A DNA stretch of 36,460 bases. Origin: a virus. The translations under genes and the position numbers were made by a program. Shown here one piece after another: positions 27,267 through 36,301 of the stretch; the first letter of the stretch is position 1; every line of letters starts with the position of its first letter. The stretch covers positions 1-36,460 of IMG/VR virus record IMGVR_UViG_3300047560_000914. One strand, 5' to 3'. The notes under the pieces were generated by a model, which made no database searches, was not told the DNA's origin, and saw nothing but the letters and a program-made list of their open reading frames with translations.

Positions 27267-28847
27267 TTAAGCTCTAAAGTTGCTTGGATTACTAGTTTCC
27301 GAAAGTTTAAATACCGGCACCTTTTGGTTAGTAGATGCGTTCGGGTTATCAACTGGATTAGCTTGCGGAGTTGTGAATATATTACCAAGAGGATCAACTG
27401 ATGTTGTGCTTCCGTCTGGGTTAGTTGTTGTAGACGAACCGTCTTCGGAGAATTCAGTAACTGAGCCTGCGCCGGCTCCGCCCTCTTCTTCACTGTTCCC
27501 GCTTGGGTTTTGTGCTTCTTGTAAACGATCCATTTCAGCTAAGTCGTCATTGATTGACGCTGTTAACTCATTAATAGACGATTCAAGCTCGTCGGATTTA
27601 GATGTAAGGTCATCAAGTCTAGATTGGTTTTCGTCAATTAAACTTTGTAACGCCGACAAGTCTTCACTTGACAAATCGGGATTTAACAACTGCTCGGTGT
27701 CAGATTCAATCTGCGCCATTAGTTGTTCTGTTTCGCTTAACACATCGCCTAATTCGCTTTCAGCCGTTTCAAGGTCTTGTTGATTGCCGGCAATTCGTAC
27801 CTGCAGGGTATCAATACGATCCTGAACGTCTACTACGCTAATAATTCTTTGCGAATCATTTGGTAAACCATCCTGTGATATACCTAGCTTGTCTTTTAAT
27901 GCCGAAGCGCCTGCTTTAAGCTTATCTGCTGCTGCTCCTGCTGCTGCGGAGATTTTACCACCAAGTGTACCATTTAATGCACTAGAAATTAAGCCGCTGC
28001 CAGCTACGCTTAGTGCGCCACCAATAATAGCGCCACCTTTTAAATTCTTAAAGTTATTCATGATACCACCAAGGCCAGATGCGCCTTCGCTTAAGTCATG
28101 GACTGTTGTATCTCTAGCCGGAGTTGTTCCCATCGGGCTCGGGCGGCTGTCGTATTGCAATGATGCAAAGCCCGACACAGTGTCAGGGGACACATCGCCA
28201 TATTGATACTTAACTGCTTGGTACTGAATAGTCATTGAGTTTTCTAATGTACCAGCATCACCGCCTTGTGCATGTTCGCCATGTTGGAAACTCGTAATAA
28301 TCGGGTTAATGATTGTGTATTCAGCAAAACGTTTATTGTGCAAACTGTAGATTCTAATTGCGCTTATATACTGCTGTGTAGCTGGGCTGCTAGCAGGAAA
28401 CTGTCTTGGAGCATAACCCCACGATTGGTTCTGGCGTTCGTTGTACTTGCTAGCTGCTTGATAAATGTTTAAATTCCAATCGGCATCACGATAGTAATAG
28501 CTGTAGTAGTCATACCAAAAGTTTCTAACAACGTCTAGATTGTCATCGTGAAACTTAATAGTAATAGTATCGTACTTTACTTTTGACTGCACAACATCAA
28601 CGCGGTTATATGCGTTTAGTACTTTAGTATCGACTGAGAATTTTGGTAACGAAGTTGACTTAACCACAAATCCCATACGTAATAAGTCATCGTTGCTTAC
28701 TCGCGAAATTTCAGGATTGAGATCAAATGCAACGTGAAACAGCCAACCATACTTTGGACTAAGTCCGTAGTTGTTAGCTACAAATATTTTCGATGCGTGG
28801 TTGCGATCGAACATTTTGTCATTGTATGAGATTGAACCGTTTGCCAT
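27267..28847 (-). CDS. Tail-tube-fold structural protein with C-terminal coiled coil (gp19/gp54-like)
   Basis: 526 aa. Residues 1-240 resemble the tail tube fold shared by gp19, gp48 and gp54: VKSTSLPKFSVDTKVLNAYN, then VQSKVKYDTITIKFHDD and VRNFWYDYYSYYYRD. A hydrophobic Gly/Ala-rich stretch (GGAIIGGALSVAGSGLISSAL, about residues 275-295) follows, then a long coiled coil (about 345-465) and a Ser/Gly/Thr-rich tail. It is longer than T4 gp54 (320 aa). A baseplate tube-initiator or tube-associated role is likely; which T4 counterpart is uncertain. Its late promoter leaves at most a 1-nt leader. Confidence 0.7.
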   Translation of the reverse strand: MANGSISYNDKMFDRNHASKIFVANNYGLSPKYGWLFHVAFDLNPEISRVSNDDLLRMGFVVKSTSLPKFSVDTKVLNAYNRVDVVQSKVKYDTITIKFHDDNLDVVRNFWYDYYSYYYRDADWNLNIYQAASKYNERQNQSWGYAPRQFPASSPATQQYISAIRIYSLHNKRFAEYTIINPIITSFQHGEHAQGGDAGTLENSMTIQYQAVKYQYGDVSPDTVSGFASLQYDSRPSPMGTTPARDTTVHDLSEGASGLGGIMNNFKNLKGGAIIGGALSVAGSGLISSALNGTLGGKISAAAGAAADKLKAGASALKDKLGISQDGLPNDSQRIISVVDVQDRIDTLQVRIAGNQQDLETAESELGDVLSETEQLMAQIESDTEQLLNPDLSSEDLSALQSLIDENQSRLDDLTSKSDELESSINELTASINDDLAEMDRLQEAQNPSGNSEEEGGAGAGSVTEFSEDGSSTTTNPDGSTTSVDPLGNIFTTPQANPVDNPNASTNQKVPVFKLSETSNPSNFRA

Positions 28848-28853
28848 ATAACT

Positions 28854-28861
28854 TATTTATG
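28854..28861 (-). promoter_or_regulatory. Late promoter CATAAATA, 6 nt before ATG
   Basis: CATAAATA then AGTTAT then ATG of the 526-aa gene; no Shine-Dalgarno site. Confidence 0.7.
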
Positions 28862-28867
28862 GTAAAG

Positions 28868-28894
28868 AAAAAGCTCGGTCTAGCCGAGCTTTTT
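28868..28894 (-). terminator. Intrinsic terminator after gp19
   Basis: Perfect 11-bp stem AAAAAGCTCGG/CCGAGCTTTTT with a 5-nt loop and flanking A/T runs; functional in both orientations. It separates gp19 from the next late promoter. Confidence 0.9.
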
Positions 28895-28910
28895 GTGAGT
28901 GCGTAGTATA

Positions 28911-29531
28911 TTAAACTACTGTAGTTGTACCTGAACCAAATGTCTGGTGTGGTAAGTTTTCGGGCTTACTCAATGGTACTAACACTGCATTGTCAAATCG
29001 TACAGTTAATGCGATTTGTGCAGCTTCGCTAGTGCCATAGTTCATGTCACCCCAGTCAGCTTGACTGATTTGACAACCTTCCATTTCCCAAGTTTCTAAG
29101 ACGTTTGCGTCGCCAGCTGTAGTGCCGTTTGCGCCATCTAGTACTTCATATCGTAGACCGAATTTGTAGTCACCAGCTGTTGCTGCACTGCTTTGCTCTG
29201 CAAAGTCAAATTGCTTTTGGATTTGTTCAGCAACTAACTTAGCAACCATGCCTGTAGCATCGTCACGCAAGTTAATTGAAGTTTCTTGCCACTCAGGTTT
29301 ACCTTGTAACCAAACTTTGCTGTTATAAACTTCAAGAGCAAATGGGTTGAAGTTAACGTTTGGACGTTTGATATCAACAACTTGCTTTGTTAGTTCAACG
29401 ACATCACCTTTGCCAGAACCAAAATTAATAAAGATCGCACGGAAACGATACTTCAATTTTGGCATTAGCAATGTACCAGATGATCCACCTGTCGGTACCG
29501 TAAAGTTTGCTAATGATGCTGTAATTGCCAT
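28911..29531 (-). CDS. 19: gp19 tail tube protein
   Basis: 206 aa versus 163 in T4. The family pattern is clear: KYRFRAIFINFG, VELTKQVVDIKRPNVNFNPF, SKVWLQGKPEWQETSINLRDD, and the later LRYEVLDGAN and WEMEGCQISQADWGDMNY segments. Hexameric rings of gp19 stack to form the DNA-conducting tube inside the sheath. Extra length is mainly at the N terminus and the C-terminal Gly/Thr tail. AGGAGAA precedes the ATG and GGTAAATA (29562-29555) is a possible late promoter. Confidence 0.93.
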   Translation of the reverse strand: MAITASLANFTVPTGGSSGTLLMPKLKYRFRAIFINFGSGKGDVVELTKQVVDIKRPNVNFNPFALEVYNSKVWLQGKPEWQETSINLRDDATGMVAKLVAEQIQKQFDFAEQSSAATAGDYKFGLRYEVLDGANGTTAGDANVLETWEMEGCQISQADWGDMNYGTSEAAQIALTVRFDNAVLVPLSKPENLPHQTFGSGTTTVV

Positions 29532-29576
29532 TTTAAATATTCTCCTGTTACTGTTATTTACCTAATCACGTTACCA

Positions 29577-29604
29577 AATAATGCGGGGTTTAGCCCGCAT
29601 TATT
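29577..29604 (-). terminator. Hairpin terminator after the tail sheath gene
   Basis: Perfect 11-bp inverted repeat AATAATGCGGG/CCCGCATTATT with a 6-nt loop, 12 bases beyond the gp18 stop. Confidence 0.8.
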
Positions 29605-29615
29605 CAAGTAGTTAA

Positions 29616-32600
29616 TTAGCCCATAGTTGCAATAGCACCTGGGTTCATCAAGCGGATTGGGATGTAAATAAACTCAACATCTTTCATTGGCTCGATAGCG
29701 ATATCAACGTATAGTTCGTTGTTTGCCACACGATTTGGTGTGTTGTTGCTTGTGTCACAAACTACTAGGTAGTCAGTGATACCGCGTTTAGCAACCAAGT
29801 CGTTTAGCGCACCTTCGATGATACGCTTAATTTGGTCACGTGTAATCTTGTCATTTGGTTCAAACAAGAAAGCGTTACCGGTCTTAGCAAAGATTGTACG
29901 TAAGTAATTTACTAAACGTGCAACGTTTACACGATCCATTGCGCTTGTAACTGGGTTACGTGTCTTTTGTCCCCAAACAACTAAACCAACACCAGGTAAA
30001 ATAGTGATTGGGTTAACGTTGTTTGCGTACATTACATCACGCATACCTTGACTAATACCGTTGCGTTGGAATTCGCCAGTGTTTTCGTCAATGTAACCAA
30101 TATCTGTAGCGTTGTCAACTAGACCACGACGTACACCAGCTGGTGCAAACCATGGATAGCTTACATTGTCGTTACGGATAAATGTGCGTAACATAACGTG
30201 ACTTGGTGGAACTACTACTGTATTACCTGCAACATCGCTAGATACTGCGGATGGGTAGTAAACGCCCAAGTATGGGTCAGCAGTACTTAGGCCGTCACCG
30301 TTAGAGTTGTTTGCCCAGTTAACAATTTCAACTGCGTTTGCAGGTAATGTTAGTGGTGTGTCACCGATAACAAATGCTGTGTTAGCACGGTCGTTGTTTA
30401 GGCCAACCATATCGCTAATTAGCTCTGGATAACCAGGAGCACAAATCAAGTTGAACGCAAATTGATCTTCACGGATTTGAGAGTTTGCAGCAATTGCAGA
30501 CTTCATAGCCTTAATGATCATGTGACGTTGTGCAGCTTTACCAGCATACATGCTACCATCATCTTTTAGTCCGCTAACTGTTTGCCATGTAGATGCTACA
30601 GTTGGCAAAGATTCGTTAGGGAAGCTTAGAGAGTTAAAGTAATCGCCTACATACTGCTTAACGTTGTAGCCACCGCGGCGTGTGTTAAACAACAATGTAC
30701 CACGTGGATATAAACGATAGTCAGGGGCATCAAGATCTAGGTAGTTGCTTGACAACATAGTAGCTGTGTCTGGCAAGCTGCCTGTAATGATATCAGTAGT
30801 ACCATCTGTGTCCCAACGTGCATCAGCAAATACAATACCGTTTTGGCTTGTTTGGTCTGCTTTGTTAATTGCAACAAACTTAGCACCGTTATAACGGTAT
30901 AATGCTGGGTAGTTAACTAGGTCGCTAGTGTCTAACCATAAGTCACCAGCTGCAAGAGCTGTACGACCGTCTTGTTGTGTTGTTGGTTGGCTTGCGCTAA
31001 CAATAACACCCATAGAGTCTGTTTCACTTAGGTTGTAACCACGTGCATCGCTAGCAACATTGCGGTAACCTTTCCAGCCACCATCGTTGACCATAATATC
31101 AACCGTTGATGGGTCACCGTAATACCACAATGTTCCATCAGCCGGAGCTTGGTATGGAGCATAGAAGCTGTATGTGTATGGTTGTTGTCCTGTGCTGCCG
31201 CCACCTGGAATCCAGTTGCTCAACAACAAGCTACTAGAAACAGTAGCATCAGAAATAACACCAGGAGTTCCACTTGTGAAACCAGCTGTTGTTAGTGGGT
31301 TACCACCAACTGTTGTGTTTGTTAACACAATATCACCACCCAATTGGTGTGTAATTGTGATATAACCAGCACTAGTTACGCTTGCTGTTACATACGGAAT
31401 GTTTGCAGCTAAGATCGCTGCAACAAATTGGCTTGCGCCGCCGTTTGCAGGGATCGAGCAAGTTGCTGTAGTGAAAGCGTTTGTGCCCAAGTTTGTTGCT
31501 TGGATAGTAAACGATTGACCAGCTGTAAACGAGCTACCTGTAAACGAGTTTGCAGTACCAGTTACGTTAGTTCCGGTTGCATCCTGGCGGAAGAACAAGC
31601 GGAAGCCAGCTAAATCTGTGTTTGTAGATGTTACATAACGAGCATATACGCTGCCTGCTGCAATACCATTGCCACCACCAGCTGCATCTAAGCCGTAAAT
31701 AGCGTCTCTTGCAGAAGCATAAGCAGGAACTGCTAATGTTGTCCAGCTTGCAGACGAAGCATTGTACTTCTTAACTGCTAGATTTAAACCGTTGCCCTGT
31801 ACACTAGTCTTAACATACACAGAACCAGTAGGTGCTGCAACTGTGTCGCTAGATAACCAGCTTGGGATACCAACATAAGAAGCAAATGTAATACGTGGGC
31901 TGTAATATGTACCAGCAGTAATGCCAGCAACTGCTAATGGAGTGTTTGTACCGTCGGCAAGCAATACCTTACCGTCAGCTACAGAACCATTGCTGCAACT
32001 TGCATTAGTTACATAGAATGTTAACTGGTTATTAACTGCTGCAACTGTAACACCAGGAATTGCTGCTGCGTTAATTGCGCTTACAACACCTGCTAAACTG
32101 CGGGCGCTGCCTAAGTTAATAGGATACGAAGTGTTAATTGTTAGTGTTGAGTTAGCTGCAAACGCTGTTGAGCTAGTAAGCGAGTTTGCACCCGTTAAGG
32201 TTGCCCAACTATTTTGCCAATCAGCACTGCCTACACGGACCCAAGTGTTGCTAGAGTTCTTGTAGAACATTGTGTTATCAGTAACTGATACGTTTACTGC
32301 ATAAGAACCAATGGTACCAATACTTGAGTTTGGTACGCCGGAGGTTGTTTGAGTCGCATCAGTGATGATAATAGGAGTCTTAGAAGTAAACGAACCAGTT
32401 GTTGCGTTCCACTCGTTAACACCCCATGCAGAGTTTGCCAAATCTAACCAGAATGTACCGTTAGCTGGAGGGCTATCAGGACGTACTGTTGTAGATTCAA
32501 GTTGATTTAAGTCAATGTCGGCACGAATTGCATAAACATTGTTTGCTGCACCTAACGCACTGTATGCTGCTAGCAAACCGTATTCGTTTAATTCGCTACC

Positions 32601-32855
32601 ATGCAACGGTGTACCGCTAGCACTTAATTGGAACGATGCGTATCCAAGTGCTGCAGAAATGTCACGTTGACTTGTAAATGCTTGTAATAGGCCTGCATTG
32701 GCTTTAGTTGTTCCACTTGCCAAAGATCCGTCAGGCGCTGTTTTATCCTGTGCTGTAGCAAGCACCACTAGAGGAACTGTACCAACTGCTGACGAAACGT
32801 ATGCGCTTTCGTCACTAACTGTGATACTAGAACCTGGAGAAACTAAAATTGCCAT
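29616..32855 (-). CDS. 18: gp18 tail sheath protein, enlarged
   Basis: 1079 aa, far longer than T4 gp18 (659 aa). The N-terminal MAILVSPGSSITVSDESAYV and the C-terminal sheath core (VWGQKTR, VNVARLVNYLRTIFAKTG, KDVEFIYIPIRLMNPGA) are typical of contractile sheaths. The extra mass lies between about 125 and 640 in Thr/Ser/Ala-rich beta-repeat regions (for example repeated FTAGQSF, TINTSYPINLG, tandem TFxLDL/TLWYYGD-type GTFW/GTLW modules), probably surface domains projecting from the sheath. It has an AAGGAAA ribosome site, with AATAAATA (32898-32891) upstream as a possible late promoter. Confidence 0.93.
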   Translation of the reverse strand: MAILVSPGSSITVSDESAYVSSAVGTVPLVVLATAQDKTAPDGSLASGTTKANAGLLQAFTSQRDISAALGYASFQLSASGTPLHGSELNEYGLLAAYSALGAANNVYAIRADIDLNQLESTTVRPDSPPANGTFWLDLANSAWGVNEWNATTGSFTSKTPIIITDATQTTSGVPNSSIGTIGSYAVNVSVTDNTMFYKNSSNTWVRVGSADWQNSWATLTGANSLTSSTAFAANSTLTINTSYPINLGSARSLAGVVSAINAAAIPGVTVAAVNNQLTFYVTNASCSNGSVADGKVLLADGTNTPLAVAGITAGTYYSPRITFASYVGIPSWLSSDTVAAPTGSVYVKTSVQGNGLNLAVKKYNASSASWTTLAVPAYASARDAIYGLDAAGGGNGIAAGSVYARYVTSTNTDLAGFRLFFRQDATGTNVTGTANSFTGSSFTAGQSFTIQATNLGTNAFTTATCSIPANGGASQFVAAILAANIPYVTASVTSAGYITITHQLGGDIVLTNTTVGGNPLTTAGFTSGTPGVISDATVSSSLLLSNWIPGGGSTGQQPYTYSFYAPYQAPADGTLWYYGDPSTVDIMVNDGGWKGYRNVASDARGYNLSETDSMGVIVSASQPTTQQDGRTALAAGDLWLDTSDLVNYPALYRYNGAKFVAINKADQTSQNGIVFADARWDTDGTTDIITGSLPDTATMLSSNYLDLDAPDYRLYPRGTLLFNTRRGGYNVKQYVGDYFNSLSFPNESLPTVASTWQTVSGLKDDGSMYAGKAAQRHMIIKAMKSAIAANSQIREDQFAFNLICAPGYPELISDMVGLNNDRANTAFVIGDTPLTLPANAVEIVNWANNSNGDGLSTADPYLGVYYPSAVSSDVAGNTVVVPPSHVMLRTFIRNDNVSYPWFAPAGVRRGLVDNATDIGYIDENTGEFQRNGISQGMRDVMYANNVNPITILPGVGLVVWGQKTRNPVTSAMDRVNVARLVNYLRTIFAKTGNAFLFEPNDKITRDQIKRIIEGALNDLVAKRGITDYLVVCDTSNNTPNRVANNELYVDIAIEPMKDVEFIYIPIRLMNPGAIATMG

Positions 32856-32890
32856 GTTATTTTCCTTTACATAATAAGTTATGTTATTGA

Positions 32891-32898
32891 TATTTATT
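32891..32898 (-). promoter_or_regulatory. Late promoter-like AATAAATA (gp18)
   Basis: AATAAATA in the region upstream of the sheath ATG, followed by a 35-nt leader containing AAGGAAAA. Confidence 0.5.
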
Positions 32899-32953
32899 CA
32901 TAAGTAGCGATTTTGGGCGTATAGTGTGCCCTTTGCAAAGGTTTGCTAGGACG

Positions 32954-33322
32954 ATGCCCCATAAATACTATATGACTCAACGACCTTTATGCCCAGTTTG
33001 CAATGATAAACCAGTAGCAGTGAACTATATCAAAGAAGATGTACCACACTATCGCAAGATGTGCGACAGTTGTATCCGTAAAGGAAAGAAATTAAAGCCA
33101 TTGCCACCATTATGGGTTAAGCGCGGCTATAGAAAAAAGCCACAATGTGACCAGTGTGGCTTTAAGTTTAAGTTTGTAGAGCAGAGCTTAGTTTATCACG
33201 TTGACGGTAACCTTAGTAACTGCGACCATAACAATTTAAAAACTGTTTGTCGCAATTGCTCAATTGAATTAAGCAAAAGTAGACTGCCGTGGAAGCCTGC
33301 TAAGGTTGTACCAGATTTTTAA
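32954..33322 (+). CDS. Zinc-ribbon / degenerate HNH protein
   Basis: About 122 aa on the plus strand. Two CxxC pairs (CPVC, CDSC) form one zinc ribbon, and CDQC with CRNC a second. The segment VYHVDGNLSNCDHNNLKTVC resembles the HNH finger (xHxDGNxxNNxxxNLxTVCxNC) but lacks the canonical second catalytic His, so nuclease activity is doubtful. ATG at 32954 follows CTAGGA closely; an ATG at 32972 lies 4 nt after the late box CATAAATA and is equally plausible. Its 3' end overlaps the convergent dNMP kinase gene by 23 bases. Confidence 0.72.
   Translation: MPHKYYMTQRPLCPVCNDKPVAVNYIKEDVPHYRKMCDSCIRKGKKLKPLPPLWVKRGYRKKPQCDQCGFKFKFVEQSLVYHVDGNLSNCDHNNLKTVCRNCSIELSKSRLPWKPAKVVPDF
32960..32967 (+). 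promoter_or_regulatory. Late promoter CATAAATA on the plus strand
   Basis: CATAAATA then CTAT then an in-frame ATG (32972) of the zinc protein; no Shine-Dalgarno site for that start. Confidence 0.6.
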
Positions 33323-33914
33323 TTTGTTCTGCTAAGTGGTCCAGAGACTTGTTATTGTCAATAATAGCATCAAACTGCGATCCTGCCCACGAATACTCGC
33401 TAGCATGAATACCATTTAATCCTAACCATTCCCTAGCTTTACTATCACCGCGGTTTGCTTGCTCTGCAATGCTGTACCAATGCGGTGTAATACCGCGCTG
33501 CACCCAAACAACTTTAGCGCCCTGCTCTTTAAGTCCAGTAATTTCGTTAGGGAAACGACAATCTGTAATAACAATGTTGTCTTTAGATGTACGCAACTGG
33601 TTTTCTAAGCTAGCAATCCAAATATCATCGTGAAAGTGTTCACGCAAAACGTTTGTGCCCCATTGCTGTAGCACAAATCGCGGAGTGATGTCCATCCCCA
33701 ATCGCTTGCTCCACCATTCGTCCTTTTGCTCACGCCAATCTCTGCTGGCTTGAGTGCGCCCTTCTAGCATTTCTCGGTCCCATCCAAACACATTAGAAAC
33801 TGCATCTTTAAGAGTAGCTGCAAAACTTAGACGTTTAAAGTTGTGTAAGTTACACAAAAAGTCTGCGGCCGTATCTTTGCCGCTTCCAATAAAACCACAA
33901 ATCCCAATAATCAT
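33300..33914 (-). CDS. 1: Deoxynucleoside monophosphate kinase (gp1-like)
   Basis: About 204 aa. P-loop GFIGSGKD (7-14), then the substrate region WDREMLEGRTQASRDWRE and FVLQQWGTNVLREHF, and DCRFPNE, all typical of T4 gp1 dNMP kinase (241 aa). It phosphorylates dNMPs from host DNA breakdown to dNDPs. The ATG at 33914 is preferred because an upstream candidate (33938) starts inside a hairpin-plus-T6 terminator; the ribosome site is poor (GGGG 8-11 nt upstream, within that hairpin), so translation may be regulated. Confidence 0.87.
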   Translation of the reverse strand: MIIGICGFIGSGKDTAADFLCNLHNFKRLSFAATLKDAVSNVFGWDREMLEGRTQASRDWREQKDEWWSKRLGMDITPRFVLQQWGTNVLREHFHDDIWIASLENQLRTSKDNIVITDCRFPNEITGLKEQGAKVVWVQRGITPHWYSIAEQANRGDSKAREWLGLNGIHASEYSWAGSQFDAIIDNNKSLDHLAEQIKNLVQP

Positions 33915-33938
33915 AAAAAATGCCCCATATAGGGGCAT
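33915..33938 (-). terminator. Intrinsic terminator overlapping the dNMP kinase leader
   Basis: Minus strand: ATGCCCC-TATA(T)-GGGGCAT region forming a 6-7-bp stem with a short loop, followed by six Ts and then immediately ATG of the kinase gene. Confidence 0.75.
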
Positions 33939-33961
33939 TGTTGCATATTTTTACACAAAGG

Positions 33962-35125
33962 TCAACGGCGCATTGTGCCCGTAAAGAACGGATCGTTAAT
34001 CACAATTTCACCATCACTGCCTAGCATAAAGTTTCCAGAGTGTAGATCTAACCCATATCCGCGCTTGCGACCTAAATTGGACAATTCCTTAACAGTTTGT
34101 GCAAACAACATGAGTTTTTGTTCACCACCAATCATAGTAATTAACTTTCCGGCACGGTCAGGATTACTATCGTTATCAACTTCCCAGTGCATAAACTTCT
34201 CTATTGCTTGTTTTGGATTAAAGATGTCAATTCTATCAACTAAATCCGACAACAAGTCACTTAACTCGTATGGCGCTTCAAACAATCGCTCGCATTTGAT
34301 TTGCAAATACCCTTGGCCTTTAAAAGTAAACTTCTGCCATCCACCGAACTGTGGCAAGAATGGGTTGTTAGGATTTGCCATGCAGAAATTAGCAAAGTCG
34401 ATAAAGCTACGTTGCCCTTCAGATGTTCCTCTGCTATCGGTTTCGTAACCAAATATCTTTAAGATAGTGCCGTCTGGTGCCAGATAAACGTCTTGGTCCT
34501 CACCGTCCCCCAGAAACTCGTACCCTTGCTTAGTCATTTCTTTCTTAATACCACTGTCCATTTGAGCTTCGTCAACTATGGATTCGTTGCGTAATTGCCC
34601 ACTGTATTGTTGCTCTGCTCTGTTGCGCTCGCCCTGTGCTTGGCGAACAGATGGTAACATCCCAAATTGCCTACGAGCATCGCGGGCAATAACAAAATCT
34701 ACATAGCCCAATGGCATATTATCTGGGAAATTATCTTTACTCAACCATTGATAGCCAGTTTTCCCTAGACCATGGCCGCCAATTAGTTTGTTAACTAACT
34801 TGGCGTAGATGCGGAATCGGTTTGGTTCCTTCGCGGAAAATGTAACGTACTCGGGCTTCTTGGTTTTTAAATAAGTTTCAAATGCTTGAATTACTGTGTT
34901 AAAGATTGCGTATTGGTCACCACCACCACTAATACCTTTTGTTTTGCCTACTTCAAATTCAAAGTCAACAACTTGGGGCTCAACACTCATTTCTTGAAAT
35001 AATATTTTACCCATGCGCCCATCACTGGTCGTGAAAGTTCCATATGCTTCTACATCGTCGGCGCTGCCCCATTTCCAAGCTACTTGGTATATTTCGCTGG
35101 ATCCAAATATTTCGTTAATTTTCAT
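33962..35125 (-). CDS. Two-domain protein with C-terminal kinase-like domain
   Basis: About 387 aa. The C-terminal half resembles a bacterial kinase/aminoglycoside phosphotransferase fold: VYLAPDGTILKIFG suggests the nucleotide-binding Lys strand, and GLDLHSGNFMLGSDGEIVINDP (about 358-379) matches the catalytic loop (HxxN) and metal-binding Asp. The N-terminal ~170 residues (VDFEFEVGK, GGGDQYAIFNTVIQAFETYL, FSAKEPNRFRIYAKLVNKL) form a separate alpha/beta domain I cannot name. ATG at 35125 overlaps the gp13 stop (TAATG), implying coupled late expression. It may be a virion or late protein that phosphorylates a host or phage target. Confidence 0.68.
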   Translation of the reverse strand: MKINEIFGSSEIYQVAWKWGSADDVEAYGTFTTSDGRMGKILFQEMSVEPQVVDFEFEVGKTKGISGGGDQYAIFNTVIQAFETYLKTKKPEYVTFSAKEPNRFRIYAKLVNKLIGGHGLGKTGYQWLSKDNFPDNMPLGYVDFVIARDARRQFGMLPSVRQAQGERNRAEQQYSGQLRNESIVDEAQMDSGIKKEMTKQGYEFLGDGEDQDVYLAPDGTILKIFGYETDSRGTSEGQRSFIDFANFCMANPNNPFLPQFGGWQKFTFKGQGYLQIKCERLFEAPYELSDLLSDLVDRIDIFNPKQAIEKFMHWEVDNDSNPDRAGKLITMIGGEQKLMLFAQTVKELSNLGRKRGYGLDLHSGNFMLGSDGEIVINDPFFTGTMRR

Positions 35126-36258
35126 TATCCAATTACCCAAGTCATTGGCATATTGCCTTCAACGTTGTCCTTTAGCTGTTGCTCAAGTGCAGCCATTTCT
35201 TCTTTGGCTTCAGACTTTAGCGCATCGCCGTTTAGTGTCGCGCCACCTTGTGGACCAGCAATCTGACTAAACTTACTACGGCCTTCACCAAGTGTAAACT
35301 TAGCAAACGAATACGCATACTCCTGCAACCAAGGGTAGGCATAAGGATCGTTTAAAAGCATTTGATCGGGCTTTGCATTGTAAACCCATAGCAATACACT
35401 TTCAGCAATTGAATCAACTGCTGTGCTGTATACTTGGGTGCGACTCAAATCAAATCCAGTAACAGAAGTAACCGTTAACTCATTGTAACTTGTTATGCTA
35501 ATTGTTAAGTGATCCCCACTTACTGCCTGGATGCTGTACATTCCGTTAAACTCGCCGCGTGGACAATTGTTAATAATCAACGTATCGCCCGGATTAACAA
35601 AATACGGCTGACTCAATGTAACTGTAATTGTACTACCAACTGCTGTGCCATTTGCTGTTAGAGTCTGCATCCTTGCAAAACTGTGTCCTGCATCGGGAAT
35701 CTTACGTGCAAGTGTAAGTTTCTTTGTAACTGGGTTAAAGGTGTACATAATGTGTCCACCAAACATAGTCATAGCTAGCTTTTGATAGCTAGCAAACAAT
35801 TCGTAGTTAGTAAGACCACCAACACGCCCTGCAACTAACATGTATGTGTTTAAGTATCCGCTTGCAAACGGTTCAAATTGGCTTGCTGTTGTGCCTGTAA
35901 CACTACCAATACCACGACGAAACACTTGACGCACTGTCATAATCTCTCTAGGGAGAATGTACTCTTGTGTTTCTGGCAGTAAGTCCAAGAACGCATAGCT
36001 TTCTTCTACGGCGTTAGCACTACGTTGACGGTATTTAATTAGAGATTGCTTGATAGCCATCTCATAGTGTTCTTTTTCTAATTCAACATCAACTAGGCCA
36101 TCGCCTAAACGCATACGAATGTAATCTGTAATTTCAGCACGTTTTAAGTCTGCTGAATCGTACAGTGTAGAATCGTATGCAATTGGACCCGGGCCAGCCA
36201 AACTTTGTGTTTGTAAACTGCCTTGTCCTGTTAAACCTGTTTTGATAGTTACGCTCAT
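35125..36258 (-). CDS. 13: gp13-like neck protein
   Basis: 377 aa (T4 gp13 is 309). The N-terminal helical region (ADLKRAEITDYIRMRLGDG followed by ELEKEHYEMAIKQSLIKYRQRSAN) and the C-terminal PYAYPWLQEYAYSFAKFTLGEGRSKF and GPQGGATLNGDALKSEA segments are hallmarks of the T4-like neck protein family. A Thr/Val-rich beta insertion sits at about 195-270. Neck proteins close the head after packaging and prepare tail attachment. The leader is a long hairpin with the late promoter at its tip. Confidence 0.8.
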   Translation of the reverse strand: MSVTIKTGLTGQGSLQTQSLAGPGPIAYDSTLYDSADLKRAEITDYIRMRLGDGLVDVELEKEHYEMAIKQSLIKYRQRSANAVEESYAFLDLLPETQEYILPREIMTVRQVFRRGIGSVTGTTASQFEPFASGYLNTYMLVAGRVGGLTNYELFASYQKLAMTMFGGHIMYTFNPVTKKLTLARKIPDAGHSFARMQTLTANGTAVGSTITVTLSQPYFVNPGDTLIINNCPRGEFNGMYSIQAVSGDHLTISITSYNELTVTSVTGFDLSRTQVYSTAVDSIAESVLLWVYNAKPDQMLLNDPYAYPWLQEYAYSFAKFTLGEGRSKFSQIAGPQGGATLNGDALKSEAKEEMAALEQQLKDNVEGNMPMTWVIG

Positions 36259-36263
36259 GAGAA

Positions 36264-36297
36264 ATCCCGTTTACAGTATTTAGTACTGTAACGGGAT
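36264..36297 (-). promoter_or_regulatory. gp13 leader hairpin with late promoter at its apex
   Basis: Minus strand: a 14-bp stem pairs ATCCCGTTACAGTA (36297-36284) with TACTGTAAACGGGAT (36278-36264), with one bulged A. The loop CTAAA belongs to the late box ACTAAATA (36284-36277). The 3' arm contains GGGA, the likely Shine-Dalgarno site six bases before the ATG, so longer transcripts would hide it. Confidence 0.65.
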
Positions 36298-36301
36298 CTA
36301 C

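Noticed and set aside
32924-32953. GTG-initiated N-terminal extension of the zinc-ribbon protein
   Set aside because: No Shine-Dalgarno site; ATGs at 32954 and 32972 are better placed relative to the AGGA and the late promoter.
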